NCBI RefSeq assembly: GCF_009708035.1
Contig: NZ_WMBQ01000002.1
Span: 62,001-126,000 of the forward strand
Direction: 5' to 3'
Length of the DNA stretch: 64,000 nucleotides
Source of the DNA: Hyphomicrobium album
GTDB taxonomy: Bacteria; Pseudomonadota; Alphaproteobacteria; Rhizobiales; Hyphomicrobiaceae
Shown here: positions 46,684 through 55,849 of the stretch, piece after piece
Position numbering within the stretch: the first letter of the stretch is position 1
Layout of the letters: each line of letters starts with the position of its first letter
Position numbers and translations under genes: made by a program
Notes under the pieces: generated by a model
What the model saw: the letters and a program-made list of their open reading frames with translations, nothing else
Told to the model about the DNA's origin: nothing
The model's database searches: none

Positions 46684-48093
46684 GTGACGGACAAGCCTGC
46701 TAACCGCATGTGGGGCGGCCGTTTCTCGGCTTCACCCGCAGAGATCATGGAGGAGATAAACGCCTCCATCGGCTTCGACAAGCGGCTCGCCCCCCAGGAC
46801 ATCCGCGCCTCCAAGGCGCATGCCGCCATGTTGGCCGACGCCGGCATCATCGATGCTGCCGACGCCAAGGCGATCATCAAGGGCCTGGATGACGTCGCCG
46901 CCGAAATCGAAGGCGGGAAGCTGCAGTTCTCGCGCGCGCTCGAAGACGTGCACATGAACGTCGAGAGCCGCCTGAAGGAAGTGATCGGCACGCCGGCCGG
47001 ACGCCTCCACACGGCGCGCTCGCGCAACGACCAGGTGGCGACCGACTTCAAGCTCTATATCCGCGACCGCCTCGACGCGCTCGACGAGGCACTTGCGGTG
47101 CTGCAGTTTGCGTTCGTCCGCAAGGCGGAGGCGCACGCCGGTACCATCATGCCGGGCTTCACGCATCTGCAGCCGGCGCAGCCCGTCACCTTCGGCCATC
47201 ATCTGCTGGCTTACGTGGAAATGCTCGGTCGCGACCGCGGCCGGCTTGCGGATGCACGCGCGCGGCTCAACGAATGCCCGCTCGGCTCCGCCGCGCTCGC
47301 CGGCACCTCGTTCCCCATCGACCGGCAGGCGACCGCCAAGGCTCTGGGATTCGACAAGCCCACCGATAACTCGCTCGACGGTGTCTCCGACCGCGACTTC
47401 GTGCTCGAGACGCTCGCCGCGGCTTCCATCTGCGCCGTGCATTTGTCGCGGTTTGCGGAGGAGGTCGTGCTGTGGTCGACGCCGCAGTTTGGCTTCATCA
47501 AGCTCAGCGACAAGTTCACCACCGGCTCCTCGATCATGCCGCAGAAGCGCAACCCGGACGCCGCCGAGCTGACGCGCGCCAAGGTCGGGCGCATTGCCGG
47601 CGCCTTCCAGAGCCTGCTCATCGTCATGAAGGGGCTGCCGCTCGCCTACTCAAAGGACATGCAGGAGGACAAGGAGGTCGCCTTCGACGCCCTCGATAGC
47701 CTCGGCCTCGCCGTCGCCGCGACGGCCGGCATGGTCGACGACATGCAGCCGCAGGCCGACACGATGCTGGCCGCGGCGGGAAGCGGCTACTCCACCGCCA
47801 CCGACCTCGCCGACTGGCTGGTGCGGGTGCTGAAAATGCCGTTCCGCGACGCCCACCACGTGACCGGGCGGATTGTGGCGGCGGCGGAAGCGGAAAAACT
47901 ACCTCTGGATAAGTTGTCGCTGGCGGCCATGCAGGCGGTCGAGCCGCGCATAAGCGCCGATGTTTTCTCGGTTCTGAGCCCGGAAAACTCGGTGGCGAGC
48001 CGGGTCAGCCATGGGGGAACCGCGCCACAGAACGTGGCCAAAATGGCTGCCGCCTGGCGGAAGCGGTTGGAAAAGACCTCTCCCAGGGGCTAG
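46684..48093 (+). CDS. argH: Argininosuccinate lyase
   Basis: 469 residues from a GTG. The family signatures are MWGGRF at the start, [14 protein letters not shown] and the fumarase-superfamily loop [13 protein letters not shown] with the catalytic Ser. It splits argininosuccinate to arginine and fumarate, the last step of arginine synthesis. It is the only gene of the pathway here that lies outside the 22-27 kb region. lptM follows 91 bp downstream. Confidence 0.96.
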   Translation: MTDKPANRMWGGRFSASPAEIMEEINASIGFDKRLAPQDIRASKAHAAMLADAGIIDAADAKAIIKGLDDVAAEIEGGKLQFSRALEDVHMNVESRLKEVIGTPAGRLHTARSRNDQVATDFKLYIRDRLDALDEALAVLQFAFVRKAEAHAGTIMPGFTHLQPAQPVTFGHHLLAYVEMLGRDRGRLADARARLNECPLGSAALAGTSFPIDRQATAKALGFDKPTDNSLDGVSDRDFVLETLAAASICAVHLSRFAEEVVLWSTPQFGFIKLSDKFTTGSSIMPQKRNPDAAELTRAKVGRIAGAFQSLLIVMKGLPLAYSKDMQEDKEVAFDALDSLGLAVAATAGMVDDMQPQADTMLAAAGSGYSTATDLADWLVRVLKMPFRDAHHVTGRIVAAAEAEKLPLDKLSLAAMQAVEPRISADVFSVLSPENSVASRVSHGGTAPQNVAKMAAAWRKRLEKTSPRG

Positions 48094-48184
48094 ATTTAGC
48101 GAATGTGGCTGGGCGCCCCAGTTCCGCCTTGAGGGTGGGGTGCCTTGCTTATGCTGCTGTTTTTCAGCGTGGGACTACGGGGAC

Positions 48185-48406
48185 ATGCGCGTATCGTTGA
48201 CACCAAAGGCGATGGCTGGCGCCTTGCTGGCGGCCGGACTGTGCCTTGGGTTCGGCGGCTGCGGCGTCCGCGGCTCGCTCGATCCCCCGCCCTCAGCCAC
48301 GGCAACCGGCACCGCCAAGTCGGCCGAGGCCTCGGGCACCCAGCCCGAATCGGCCGCCCCGCCCAAACCGCACGACGGATTCATACTCGATCCGCTGCTG
48401 CGCTAA
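48185..48406 (+). CDS. lptM: LptM-like small lipoprotein
   Basis: 73 residues with a signal peptide and lipobox LGFGGC, acylated Cys26, followed by GVRGSLDPPP, the CGxxGxL pattern of LptM (YifL). LptM assists LptD maturation in the outer membrane of Escherichia coli. A proline/alanine-rich linker and the closing FILDPLLR are typical of the alphaproteobacterial form, which usually sits before lysA, as here (28 bp). Confidence 0.85.
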   Translation: MRVSLTPKAMAGALLAAGLCLGFGGCGVRGSLDPPPSATATGTAKSAEASGTQPESAAPPKPHDGFILDPLLR

Positions 48407-48433
48407 TCCGAATCTAGGGCTAAGAAGCCCGCC

Positions 48434-49702
48434 ATGCACCACTTCCATTACAAGGACGGCGTGCTGCACGCCGAGGAAGTCTCGCTCGCGCGCCTAGCCG
48501 CCGAGGTGGGCACGCCCTTCTATTGCTATTCGACGGCGACACTCGCCCGGCACTACCGCGTGCTGACTGAAGCCTTTGCCGACCAGGACGCGCTCATTTG
48601 CTTTGCCGTCAAGGCGAACTCGAACCAGGCCGTCTTGAGGACGCTCGGCAAGCTCGGCGCCGGCATGGACGTCGTGTCGGAAGGCGAGCTGCGCCGCTCG
48701 CTCGCCGCGGGCGTGCCTGCCTCGCGCATCATTTTTGCCGGTGTCGGCAAAACGCGCGCGGAGATGGCCTACGCGCTCGAGCAGGGCATCCTCGGCTTCA
48801 ACGTCGAGAGCGAGCCGGAGCTGCGCGCGCTGAGCGAGGTTGCCGCTGGCCTCGGCAAGACGGCGCGCATCGCCCTGCGCGTCAACCCGGACGTCGACGC
48901 CAAAACGCACGCCAAGATCTCCACCGGCAAGGCGGAGAACAAGTTCGGTATTCCCTACGGCCAGGCACGCCAGCTCTACGCTGCGGCCGGCAAGCTGCCG
49001 GGCATCGCCGTGTCCGGCGTCCACATGCACATCGGCAGCCAGATCACCGACCTGGAGCCGTTCCGCAACGCCTTCCGGCTGATGCGGGCGCTTGCCGAGG
49101 AGCTGATTGCCGACGGGCACAAGCTTGAGCATCTCGACATCGGTGGCGGCTTGGGCGTTCCGTACATGTCGGATGGCGAGGTGGCGCCCCCGCCGATGGA
49201 TTACGCGCAGGTCGTGCGCGAGGAGCTCGGCGACCTTGGTTTGAAGCTGGTCATGGAGCCAGGGCGCGTCATCGTCGGCAACGCTGGCGTGCTCGTCACT
49301 CGCGTCATCTACGGCAAGGAGGGCGTCGACAAGACGTTCACCGTCGTCGACGCGGCGATGAACGATCTGATCCGGCCGACGCTGTACGAGGCCCAACACG
49401 AGATCTGGCCGGTCGACGAGGCGAAGCGGGCGATGCCGGCGATCGTGCAGGACATCGTCGGACCGGTGTGCGAGACGGGCGACTATCTGGCGCTCGACCG
49501 CAAGCTGCCGCCGCTCGCAGCGGGCGATCTCATCGCGGTGATGACCGCCGGCGCTTATGGGGCAGTCATGTCGTCGAGCTACAACACGCGGCCGCTGGTG
49601 CCGGAGGTGCTGGTCAACGGTGCCGACTATGCCGTCGTCCGTCCGCGCTTCGGCACCGAGGAGCTTATCGCCCTCGACAGGCTGCCTGCTTGGCTGAAGT
49701 GA
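48434..49702 (+). CDS. lysA: Diaminopimelate decarboxylase
   Basis: 422 residues, alanine-racemase-type PLP barrel. Schiff-base Lys60 is in ICFAVKANSN, the HIGSQITDL loop holds the phosphate and ETGDYLALDR lies at the C-terminal active site (CETG). It makes L-lysine from meso-DAP. With dapD and dapE in the window it represents the lysine branch. Confidence 0.96.
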   Translation: MHHFHYKDGVLHAEEVSLARLAAEVGTPFYCYSTATLARHYRVLTEAFADQDALICFAVKANSNQAVLRTLGKLGAGMDVVSEGELRRSLAAGVPASRIIFAGVGKTRAEMAYALEQGILGFNVESEPELRALSEVAAGLGKTARIALRVNPDVDAKTHAKISTGKAENKFGIPYGQARQLYAAAGKLPGIAVSGVHMHIGSQITDLEPFRNAFRLMRALAEELIADGHKLEHLDIGGGLGVPYMSDGEVAPPPMDYAQVVREELGDLGLKLVMEPGRVIVGNAGVLVTRVIYGKEGVDKTFTVVDAAMNDLIRPTLYEAQHEIWPVDEAKRAMPAIVQDIVGPVCETGDYLALDRKLPPLAAGDLIAVMTAGAYGAVMSSSYNTRPLVPEVLVNGADYAVVRPRFGTEELIALDRLPAWLK

Positions 49703-49799
49703 ATAGCCCGTCTTGATGCCGGAACCCCTTGTGGCGCCTGGGCAAACGTGGGCAAGCTAGCTGCGCCAGTCCCCAGTTCAGCCTTTGCGAGGCTGTGCA

Positions 49800-50036
49800 A
49801 TGAACGACCAGCAACCTTATCGTATGCTCATCCGTCACTCGATCATCGGGCTCCCGCCGGGCGCGACGCACAAGCTTAGGTTTGACCAGATCGGCGACGT
49901 TTTCCCGCCCGGGATGGTTGGCAACGACATCCACCCGCATGCGATGGCCGATCTGCGCGCGTTTGCCGACGACGTGGGCTGCGCCGTGACGAAGGACGAT
50001 GCGCTGAAAGTCTTCGTCTTCCGCAAGCGGGACTAG
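49800..50036 (+). CDS. Short conserved-looking hypothetical protein
   Basis: 78 residues (MNDQQPYRMLIRHSIIGL start). The composition resembles a folded alpha/beta protein with strands MLIRHSI and LKVFVFRKR. No motif recognised. An alternative start five codons upstream at 49785 exists. It is isolated between lysA and the TIGR02302-like gene on the plus strand. Confidence 0.55.
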   Translation: MNDQQPYRMLIRHSIIGLPPGATHKLRFDQIGDVFPPGMVGNDIHPHAMADLRAFADDVGCAVTKDDALKVFVFRKRD

Positions 50037-50205
50037 ATCGCGCCGCCGCGGTGCGCCCCGCGTTTCGGCCGCGAAAAGCTTATCGCCCAAGGGCGCCTTC
50101 CGGCCGGAGGAAGTAGCAGTGTTTCCCGGCAGGATGACCAAAGTTTAATGCAGGGGCGACGGCGCGCCGCTAGGCCCGCCGTAATGTTCCGGCTATCGTT
50201 CCGCC

Positions 50206-52857
50206 ATGACGGAGCCGAAGGCCGCCCCCACTCCTCTCGACGCGAAATTCGCGCGCAAGGTGCGCGCGAGCCGTTGGGCGCTGTTTTTCGAGCGCCTGTG
50301 GCCGCGCGTCTGGCTGATCCTGGGCCTCGTCGGCCTTTTCCTCCTGGTGTCGCTGGCCGGCCTTTGGCCGATGCTGCCCGACCTTGCCCATTACATCGTG
50401 CTCGCCCTGTTCGCGATCGGCGGCGTGGCGGCGCTATTGCACGCCGTGCGCACGCCTTTCCCCAGCCACGACGAAGCGGTCCGCCGCATCGAGCGCGTCT
50501 CGGGCGTGCCGCACCGTCCTGCCTCGTCCTACGAGGACACCGTTACCGCCAACGCCGATGACCCGCGCACCGCCGCTATCTGGCAGGCGCACCGCGCCCG
50601 CCTTGCCGCCGCGCTCGCCCGGCTGCGCGTCGGGCCGCCGCATCCGCGTGCCGACCGGCAAGATCCGATCGCGCTGCGCGGGCTCATGGTCCTGGGCGTC
50701 GTCGCCTTGCTCGCCCTCGTCGGCGACAGCGTGTCCGACCGTTTGCGCTCCGCCTTCCGCTTCAACTCCGCGATCGCCCTGGCCGAGGCACGCCTCGATG
50801 CTTGGGTGACGCCGCCATCGTATACGGGCAAGCCGCCGGTGATGCTGGCCGACGGCGCGCGCGGGGTAGCAGCCGCCGAGGCGCAGCCGAAGCTCGTCGA
50901 GGTGCCCGAGCGCAGCGTGCTGATCGTGCGCACGAGCGGCAAGGGGCTCGGAGTTCCCTCGCTCGAGGTGTTCGCCGAGGGCTCGGCGGAACGCACCCAC
51001 GTCGAGGCGAAGAAGCCCGACGCAGGCAAATCGTCGGCCCCCAACAGCGATATCGCCGAGATCCGCTACGAGATGCGCAACTCGGCGGAGATCCGCGTTC
51101 TCTCAGGCGGCAACGAGCTGGCGCGCTGGCAGTTTTACGTGAAACCCGACAAGCCGCCCGTTATCTCGATGACCAAGCCGCCGGAGCGCACGCGCCGCGG
51201 CTCGATGAAGCTTCTGTACACCGCCGAGGACGACTACGGCGTGGTCTCGGCCAACGCCGACGTGAAGCGCGACCGCAGCGCCGACAAACCCGTCGATCCG
51301 AAGAAGGCGTGGGCGCAGCCCGAGGCGCTCAAAGGTCCACGTCCGCCATACGAGAAGCCGCCGGAGATCACCCTGCGCCTGCCGCGCCCCTCGCAGAAGG
51401 AGGCGCAGACCTACATCGATTTCGGCCCGCACCCCTACGCCGGCAAGCCCGTCATCCTCACGCTCGAGGCCAAGGACGTTGCCGGCAACATCGGCCGCTC
51501 CAAACCGATGAAGCTCGTCCTGCCGCAGCGGCAGTTCGACAAGCCGCTGGCGCGCGCCGTCGTCGAGCAGCGCGCCAAGCTCATGGATGACCCGCGCACC
51601 GTGCCGCTCGTCAAGCGAGCGATGGAGGCGCTGACCATCGAGCCGGAAGGCTTCATCGATTCGACCTCGATCTATCTCGGCATGCGCAGTGCCATCCGCG
51701 GGCTGGACCGCGACACCTCCCGCGAGGGCCTGAAGAATATCGTCGACGGCATGTGGGAGCTGGCGCTGCGCATCGAGGATGGCGATCTCTCCGACGCGGA
51801 GAAAGCGCTCAAGGACGCGCAGGATAAGCTCGCCGAGGCGCTGGAGAAGAACGCGCCCGATTCCGAGATCGACCAGCTCATGCAGAACCTGCGCGAGGCG
51901 CTGTCGAAGTACGTCGAGCAGCTGACCAAGAATGCGCAGGACCAGACACCGCCCGAGGGGCTCGACCAGCAGAACCAGCAGCTGAGCCAGCAAGACCTCG
52001 ACCAGATGATGAAAAATCTGGAGGACATGACCAAGGCCGGCTCGCGCGATCAGGCACAGCAGATGCTGAGCCAGCTGCGCGATCTATTGGAGCGGCTGCA
52101 GTCGGGGCAGATGTCGAAGCAGCAGGCCGAGCGCAGCCAGAAGATGCAGAAGAAGCTCGACGAGCTCGGCGGCCTTGTCGGCCAGCAGCAGCGGCTGATG
52201 GACGACACCTATCGCGAGAACCGCAAGCAGCAGCGGACGCCGGGGGGCAGTGTGCCGGGCGAGAACGGCCAGCAGCAGAGCCAGAGCCAGATGGGCCAGG
52301 GCATGCCCGGCCAGCAAGGGCAAGGACAGTCCGGCCAGAAAGGCCAGAAGGGTCAACAGGGCCAACAGGGCCAGCAAGGTCAACAGGGTCAGCAGGGCAA
52401 GGGCAGCCTCAGCCAGCAGCAGCAGGCCTTGAAGGAGGAGCTCGAGAAGCTGCGTCGCGAGCTGGACGAGCTCGGCGCCGGCAAGGACGAGCTCAACAAG
52501 GCGCGCGACGCCATGGAGAGCGCGCAGAAGTCGCTGGAGCAGGGCGACACCGACAACGCGCTGGGCGACCAGTCCGAGGCGCTCGACCAGATGCGCCAGG
52601 GCGCGCAGAAGATGGCCGAGGGCATGAGCAAGGAAGGCAACTCGCGCTACGGCCAGAACGGCGACCAGCCGCGCGATCCGCTGGGCCGTCCGCAACGCTT
52701 CCAGGGCCCGGATGCCGGCAACTCGGTGAAGGTGCCGGACGAGATCGATATGCAACGCGCACGCGAGATCCTCGAGGAGCTGCGCAAGCGCCTGGCGCAG
52801 CCATCGCGTCCGATGCAGGAGCTCGACTATTACGAGCGTCTGCTGCGCCGCTTCTGA
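50206..52857 (+). CDS. TIGR02302-family membrane protein with Gln/Gly-rich repeats
   Basis: 883 residues matching the alphaproteobacterial TIGR02302 family (DUF4175). N-terminal helices at about 30-60 and 60-85 (LILGLVGLFLLVSLAGLW) and about 165-180. A large periplasmic part has strand-rich segments (VDAWVTPPSYTGKPPVML-like, VISMTKPPERTRRGSM). The central-to-C-terminal region is helical and rich in Gln (about 560-700), then a low-complexity GQQGQQGQQGQ stretch lies at about 687-742 and another helical region ends with RPMQELDYYERLLRRF. Function unknown. Confidence 0.88.
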   Translation: MTEPKAAPTPLDAKFARKVRASRWALFFERLWPRVWLILGLVGLFLLVSLAGLWPMLPDLAHYIVLALFAIGGVAALLHAVRTPFPSHDEAVRRIERVSGVPHRPASSYEDTVTANADDPRTAAIWQAHRARLAAALARLRVGPPHPRADRQDPIALRGLMVLGVVALLALVGDSVSDRLRSAFRFNSAIALAEARLDAWVTPPSYTGKPPVMLADGARGVAAAEAQPKLVEVPERSVLIVRTSGKGLGVPSLEVFAEGSAERTHVEAKKPDAGKSSAPNSDIAEIRYEMRNSAEIRVLSGGNELARWQFYVKPDKPPVISMTKPPERTRRGSMKLLYTAEDDYGVVSANADVKRDRSADKPVDPKKAWAQPEALKGPRPPYEKPPEITLRLPRPSQKEAQTYIDFGPHPYAGKPVILTLEAKDVAGNIGRSKPMKLVLPQRQFDKPLARAVVEQRAKLMDDPRTVPLVKRAMEALTIEPEGFIDSTSIYLGMRSAIRGLDRDTSREGLKNIVDGMWELALRIEDGDLSDAEKALKDAQDKLAEALEKNAPDSEIDQLMQNLREALSKYVEQLTKNAQDQTPPEGLDQQNQQLSQQDLDQMMKNLEDMTKAGSRDQAQQMLSQLRDLLERLQSGQMSKQQAERSQKMQKKLDELGGLVGQQQRLMDDTYRENRKQQRTPGGSVPGENGQQQSQSQMGQGMPGQQGQGQSGQKGQKGQQGQQGQQGQQGQQGKGSLSQQQQALKEELEKLRRELDELGAGKDELNKARDAMESAQKSLEQGDTDNALGDQSEALDQMRQGAQKMAEGMSKEGNSRYGQNGDQPRDPLGRPQRFQGPDAGNSVKVPDEIDMQRAREILEELRKRLAQPSRPMQELDYYERLLRRF

Positions 52858-52917
52858 CCCGGCTGAAATTCACCATTTCTGTAATTGGTGCCGCACGACC
52901 GCGATTTCGCCACGGGT

Positions 52918-53652
52918 ATGGCCGATGACATCGCCATGTACCGTGCGTGGGGGTTACCTCTTGTCCTCGTCCTCCTGTTGGCATGGCCCTTAGTGGGCGC
53001 CATGGCCGCTGATCCGTGCGCGACCGGCACGTTGCGCCCGGTCAAGTTCAGCAAGGACGACAAGCTGCTGCTGAGCTGGGTCGGTACGGTGAACGAGAAG
53101 ATGGCGGCGAAGATCGATGCCGCCTTCGAGGCGCACAAAGGTCGCGCCAAATCGGTGGAGCTTTCCCTGCACTCCTGCGGCGGCCGCACCGACTACATGG
53201 CCGAGGCCATCGGCGTCCTGACCAACATCAAGAAGACCATCACCCTCACGACCGTGGTGGAGCCGGGGTCGACCTGCGCGTCGGCCTGCATCCCCGTGTT
53301 CCTGGCGAGCGACCGGCGCCGCGCGGCGATGAGCAGCCTCTGGTTCTTCCATCGCTCCTGGCGCTACCAGCTCAAGGGCGGCGTCGACGCGGTGCTCACC
53401 GCGGCGCCGGGCGCCTACACGGTCGACGGCTTCCTCAACCGGTTTTATGCCCCGTCGGGCCTCTCGCCTGATTGGCTAAAGCACCTGAAGCAGGTCATTG
53501 AGAACAACGACGGCTACTGGCAGACGGGCCGCGATCTGTGGGACGCCAAGAGCGGCATCATCACGGAGACCATCGGGGATATTCAGCCGCAGGACGCGCG
53601 GCCGGTGTATCTCGCCCCCGCTCCCGGCTGCACCACGATGTGCCGCGGCTGA
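52918..53652 (+). CDS. Secreted ClpP/crotonase-like protein (COG3904-like)
   Basis: 244 residues with a signal anchor or peptide at about 10-30. Strand-loop pattern: VELSLHSCGGR, AEAIGVLTNIKK, TTVVEPGSTCASACIPVFLAS with a candidate nucleophile Ser122, and WFFHRSW with candidate His145, as in ClpP-like folds of the periplasmic COG3904 group. Cys120 and Cys124 bracket the serine. A catalytic Asp could not be assigned. Its substrate is unknown. The start at 52918 is the first Met before a hydrophobic run; 52936 is possible. Confidence 0.75.
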   Translation: MADDIAMYRAWGLPLVLVLLLAWPLVGAMAADPCATGTLRPVKFSKDDKLLLSWVGTVNEKMAAKIDAAFEAHKGRAKSVELSLHSCGGRTDYMAEAIGVLTNIKKTITLTTVVEPGSTCASACIPVFLASDRRRAAMSSLWFFHRSWRYQLKGGVDAVLTAAPGAYTVDGFLNRFYAPSGLSPDWLKHLKQVIENNDGYWQTGRDLWDAKSGIITETIGDIQPQDARPVYLAPAPGCTTMCRG

Positions 53653-53658
53653 AGTCCG

Positions 53659-54606
53659 TCAGCGCCCCGGCGCGAGCCGCACCGCGAGGCCGCTGACCAC
53701 CTGATGGCTCACCACCTTCGTCTCGATGTGACCGCCTGGCGGCGGCTCGCCGGCGAACCAGCGCTTCACCTGCCGAATGATATCGAGGGGCAGCCAGCTG
53801 CCTTCGACCTCGCTCAAGGGCGCTTCGTAGTCGGCGTAGGTGAACTTGTACTCGACGAAGAACGACAGCTTGGCGAGACGGATCTCTACCCCGAGCAGCG
53901 CTTGGCCAGCGGGGCCGGCGTAATTGTATTCGTAGGTGCGCGGACGGCTGTTGTTGGCGAGCTGAAACTCGGTGTGCGGCAGCAGCACGCCGCCGCCAAC
54001 GCCAACGTAGGGGCTTACACGCGGACCGATGCTCGGCAGGCGCAACAGGCCATTGAGCAGCAGCATATTGTGCCCGTGCGAGAACTCGAACTTCGAGGCG
54101 ATATCGCGGATGCGTGCGCGCGGCGGCAGCGGCTGTCCGTCGAGCGTGCCGGAGAAGTTCGTCTCCGCGTCGAGCGGCGCGATCGCCTTCGAATGGATGA
54201 AGTCGACGCCGGCGCCGGTCTTGCCGCCGGCGAACCACTGGGCGACGCGCGCGCCGTAGTAGATGGGGCTCTTGAACGGGTCCGTGTACCAGTTGACGGG
54301 GTCCAGGGTGAAATCGGTGGCGGCCTGCGCTCCCGGGTTCACGACGCGCGCCGCGCTCGGGTAATTGTAAGGCGCACCCGAAAAGGCCGCGATAACCGTC
54401 TCGCGACCGAGGGCGATCGAGCCGTCGCGATTGCCGGAGGACGTTGATTGCGCCGGCTCGTTGTCGACGCGTGCTTGCTCGAGGATGCCGCCCAGGGCCT
54501 GTGCGGTTACGAGCACAGCGGCTGCAAGCGTGACCGCGACGTCCCGGCGTCGCCGGCTCGGCGGCCGAACGGCGCCGGTCCAGCCGAGTGTGAGCAGTTC
54601 CGCCAT
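53659..54606 (-). CDS. Outer-membrane beta-barrel protein, possibly LpxQ-like lipid A oxidase
   Basis: 315 residues from ATG 54606 with GGGGGAG upstream. A hydrophobic N-terminal helix is followed by barrel-like strands: ETVIAAFSGAPYNYPSA, PFKSPIYYGARVAQWFAG, GAGVDFIHSKAIA, YVGVGGGVLLPHTEFQ, SFFVEYKFTYADYEAP. The sequences are reminiscent of proteins annotated lipid A oxidase in Rhizobiales, but that is a recollection of the family, not a proven activity. It would be inserted in the outer membrane. Confidence 0.6.
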   Translation of the reverse strand: MAELLTLGWTGAVRPPSRRRRDVAVTLAAAVLVTAQALGGILEQARVDNEPAQSTSSGNRDGSIALGRETVIAAFSGAPYNYPSAARVVNPGAQAATDFTLDPVNWYTDPFKSPIYYGARVAQWFAGGKTGAGVDFIHSKAIAPLDAETNFSGTLDGQPLPPRARIRDIASKFEFSHGHNMLLLNGLLRLPSIGPRVSPYVGVGGGVLLPHTEFQLANNSRPRTYEYNYAGPAGQALLGVEIRLAKLSFFVEYKFTYADYEAPLSEVEGSWLPLDIIRQVKRWFAGEPPPGGHIETKVVSHQVVSGLAVRLAPGR

Positions 54607-54745
54607 CGGCACGTCTCCCCCGTAAGCATTCTTGCGCCGCGCACGGCCGTTTGCTTGAGAGCAAGGTATGCGACCCCCGCCCCGCCGCCAATTCACCCGG
54701 CCCGGTGTTCGGTGTGCCCCGTTGACGCGGGAGCCGTGACAGGCC

Positions 54746-55813
54746 TCAGGAAGAGGTCCGCGGCGATGCCAGTCGCTCCAGCATACGGTAAACGGCGATG
54801 ATCTGCGGCGCGTCGCGCGTCAGATACTCGGGCCCGGTGTAGCCCCACCAGTCCCAGCAGCCCTGCGGATTGAGCGGCGTCGCGGCAGTCTGCGGGAATA
54901 GCACGACGATGTTGTTGGTGTCGGCCCAGCGGGCGTAGCCGGAATCGCGCGCGAAGGCATCGCCGACGAACGTGCGGTTCTGCCCGCAGCCGTGGAATGC
55001 GATGTGCACGCGGCAACCGCCGTTGGTCCGGCAGGCCTCGGGCACGTAGACGACGCCGTCGTCGCTCAACCCGTGGTTGGACAGCCCCTCGGTAAAAGCG
55101 TCTTGGTCGAAGACCTGGAAATGCCCGGTCGTCTTCGCGGCCGGCTTGTTGAGCGTGCCATAAATCTGACCGAGCAGCGCGCCGGCCTGATCGTAGTCGC
55201 AGTCGACGATGTAGGGCTTGCCCGCATGGTCGCATTCCGGGCCGCGGACGTCGGTGACGAAGGCGTGCGCGGCGGGAATGTTCGAGACGAAGAGGACCTG
55301 CGAATTGGGTACGCCCACGTCCTCGTAGAATTTGCGCGCGGCTTCGACGATGGCCGGAACCACGGTCGTATCGTTCGTGCCCGAGAACAGATAGATGCGG
55401 TCCGTCTTCACGTCGGCGATCGGGTCGATGCGATCGTGCTCGGCAAGGCGCTCGGCGCGTTCAGCGAGGTGCTTGGGGTTCGGCACGCCGAATGCCTGCA
55501 GCCCACTTTGCATGCAGCCATTGATGGCCTTGGTGAGATTGAGCAGCGCGCTGCCAGGGCCGGGAATGATGTCCGCGAACAGGCTTTCCGAACAGCCATA
55601 GGGTCCTCCGGCGATGATGCCCGCGCCGACCACGTCCTTGGCGTGCGCCATCTCGAACTGGCCGGCCATGTAGGCGCCGGAGGAGATGCCCGAAACGGAG
55701 GTGGCTTCGCGCTTGGCATCAAGTGCCGGAAGTTCCGCGGACGGGTGCTCGCTACAGCCGCCAAGTATGGCGGCGAGTGCCAGAAGAAACAGAGGAAATA
55801 GCCGTCGTTTCAT
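54746..55813 (-). CDS. PHB-depolymerase-like lipoprotein esterase
   Basis: 355 residues. Signal with lipobox LGGC, so Cys20 is the acylation site. The serine hydrolase box is GISSG with Ser44 (short distance from the N-terminus), Asp may be in SGTNDTTVVP and His in VHIAFHGCGQ. Conserved Cys pairs (SNHG, CRTNGGCRVH, GCWDWWGY) and the plan resemble poly(3-hydroxybutyrate) depolymerases of the periplasmic/extracellular type. It is most likely anchored in the outer or inner membrane facing outward. Convergent neighbour is the barrel-protein gene. Confidence 0.78.
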   Translation of the reverse strand: MKRRLFPLFLLALAAILGGCSEHPSAELPALDAKREATSVSGISSGAYMAGQFEMAHAKDVVGAGIIAGGPYGCSESLFADIIPGPGSALLNLTKAINGCMQSGLQAFGVPNPKHLAERAERLAEHDRIDPIADVKTDRIYLFSGTNDTTVVPAIVEAARKFYEDVGVPNSQVLFVSNIPAAHAFVTDVRGPECDHAGKPYIVDCDYDQAGALLGQIYGTLNKPAAKTTGHFQVFDQDAFTEGLSNHGLSDDGVVYVPEACRTNGGCRVHIAFHGCGQNRTFVGDAFARDSGYARWADTNNIVVLFPQTAATPLNPQGCWDWWGYTGPEYLTRDAPQIIAVYRMLERLASPRTSS

Positions 55814-55849
55814 CGTGCTCACGCCGCTGCGGGTCCTCAAGCGCGGAGA

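Noticed and set aside
52264-52430. Collagen-like protein domain in the Gln/Gly repeat
   Set aside because: The repeat lacks the strict Gly-X-Y with proline; units are GQQ/GQK and lie in a Gln-rich helical context.
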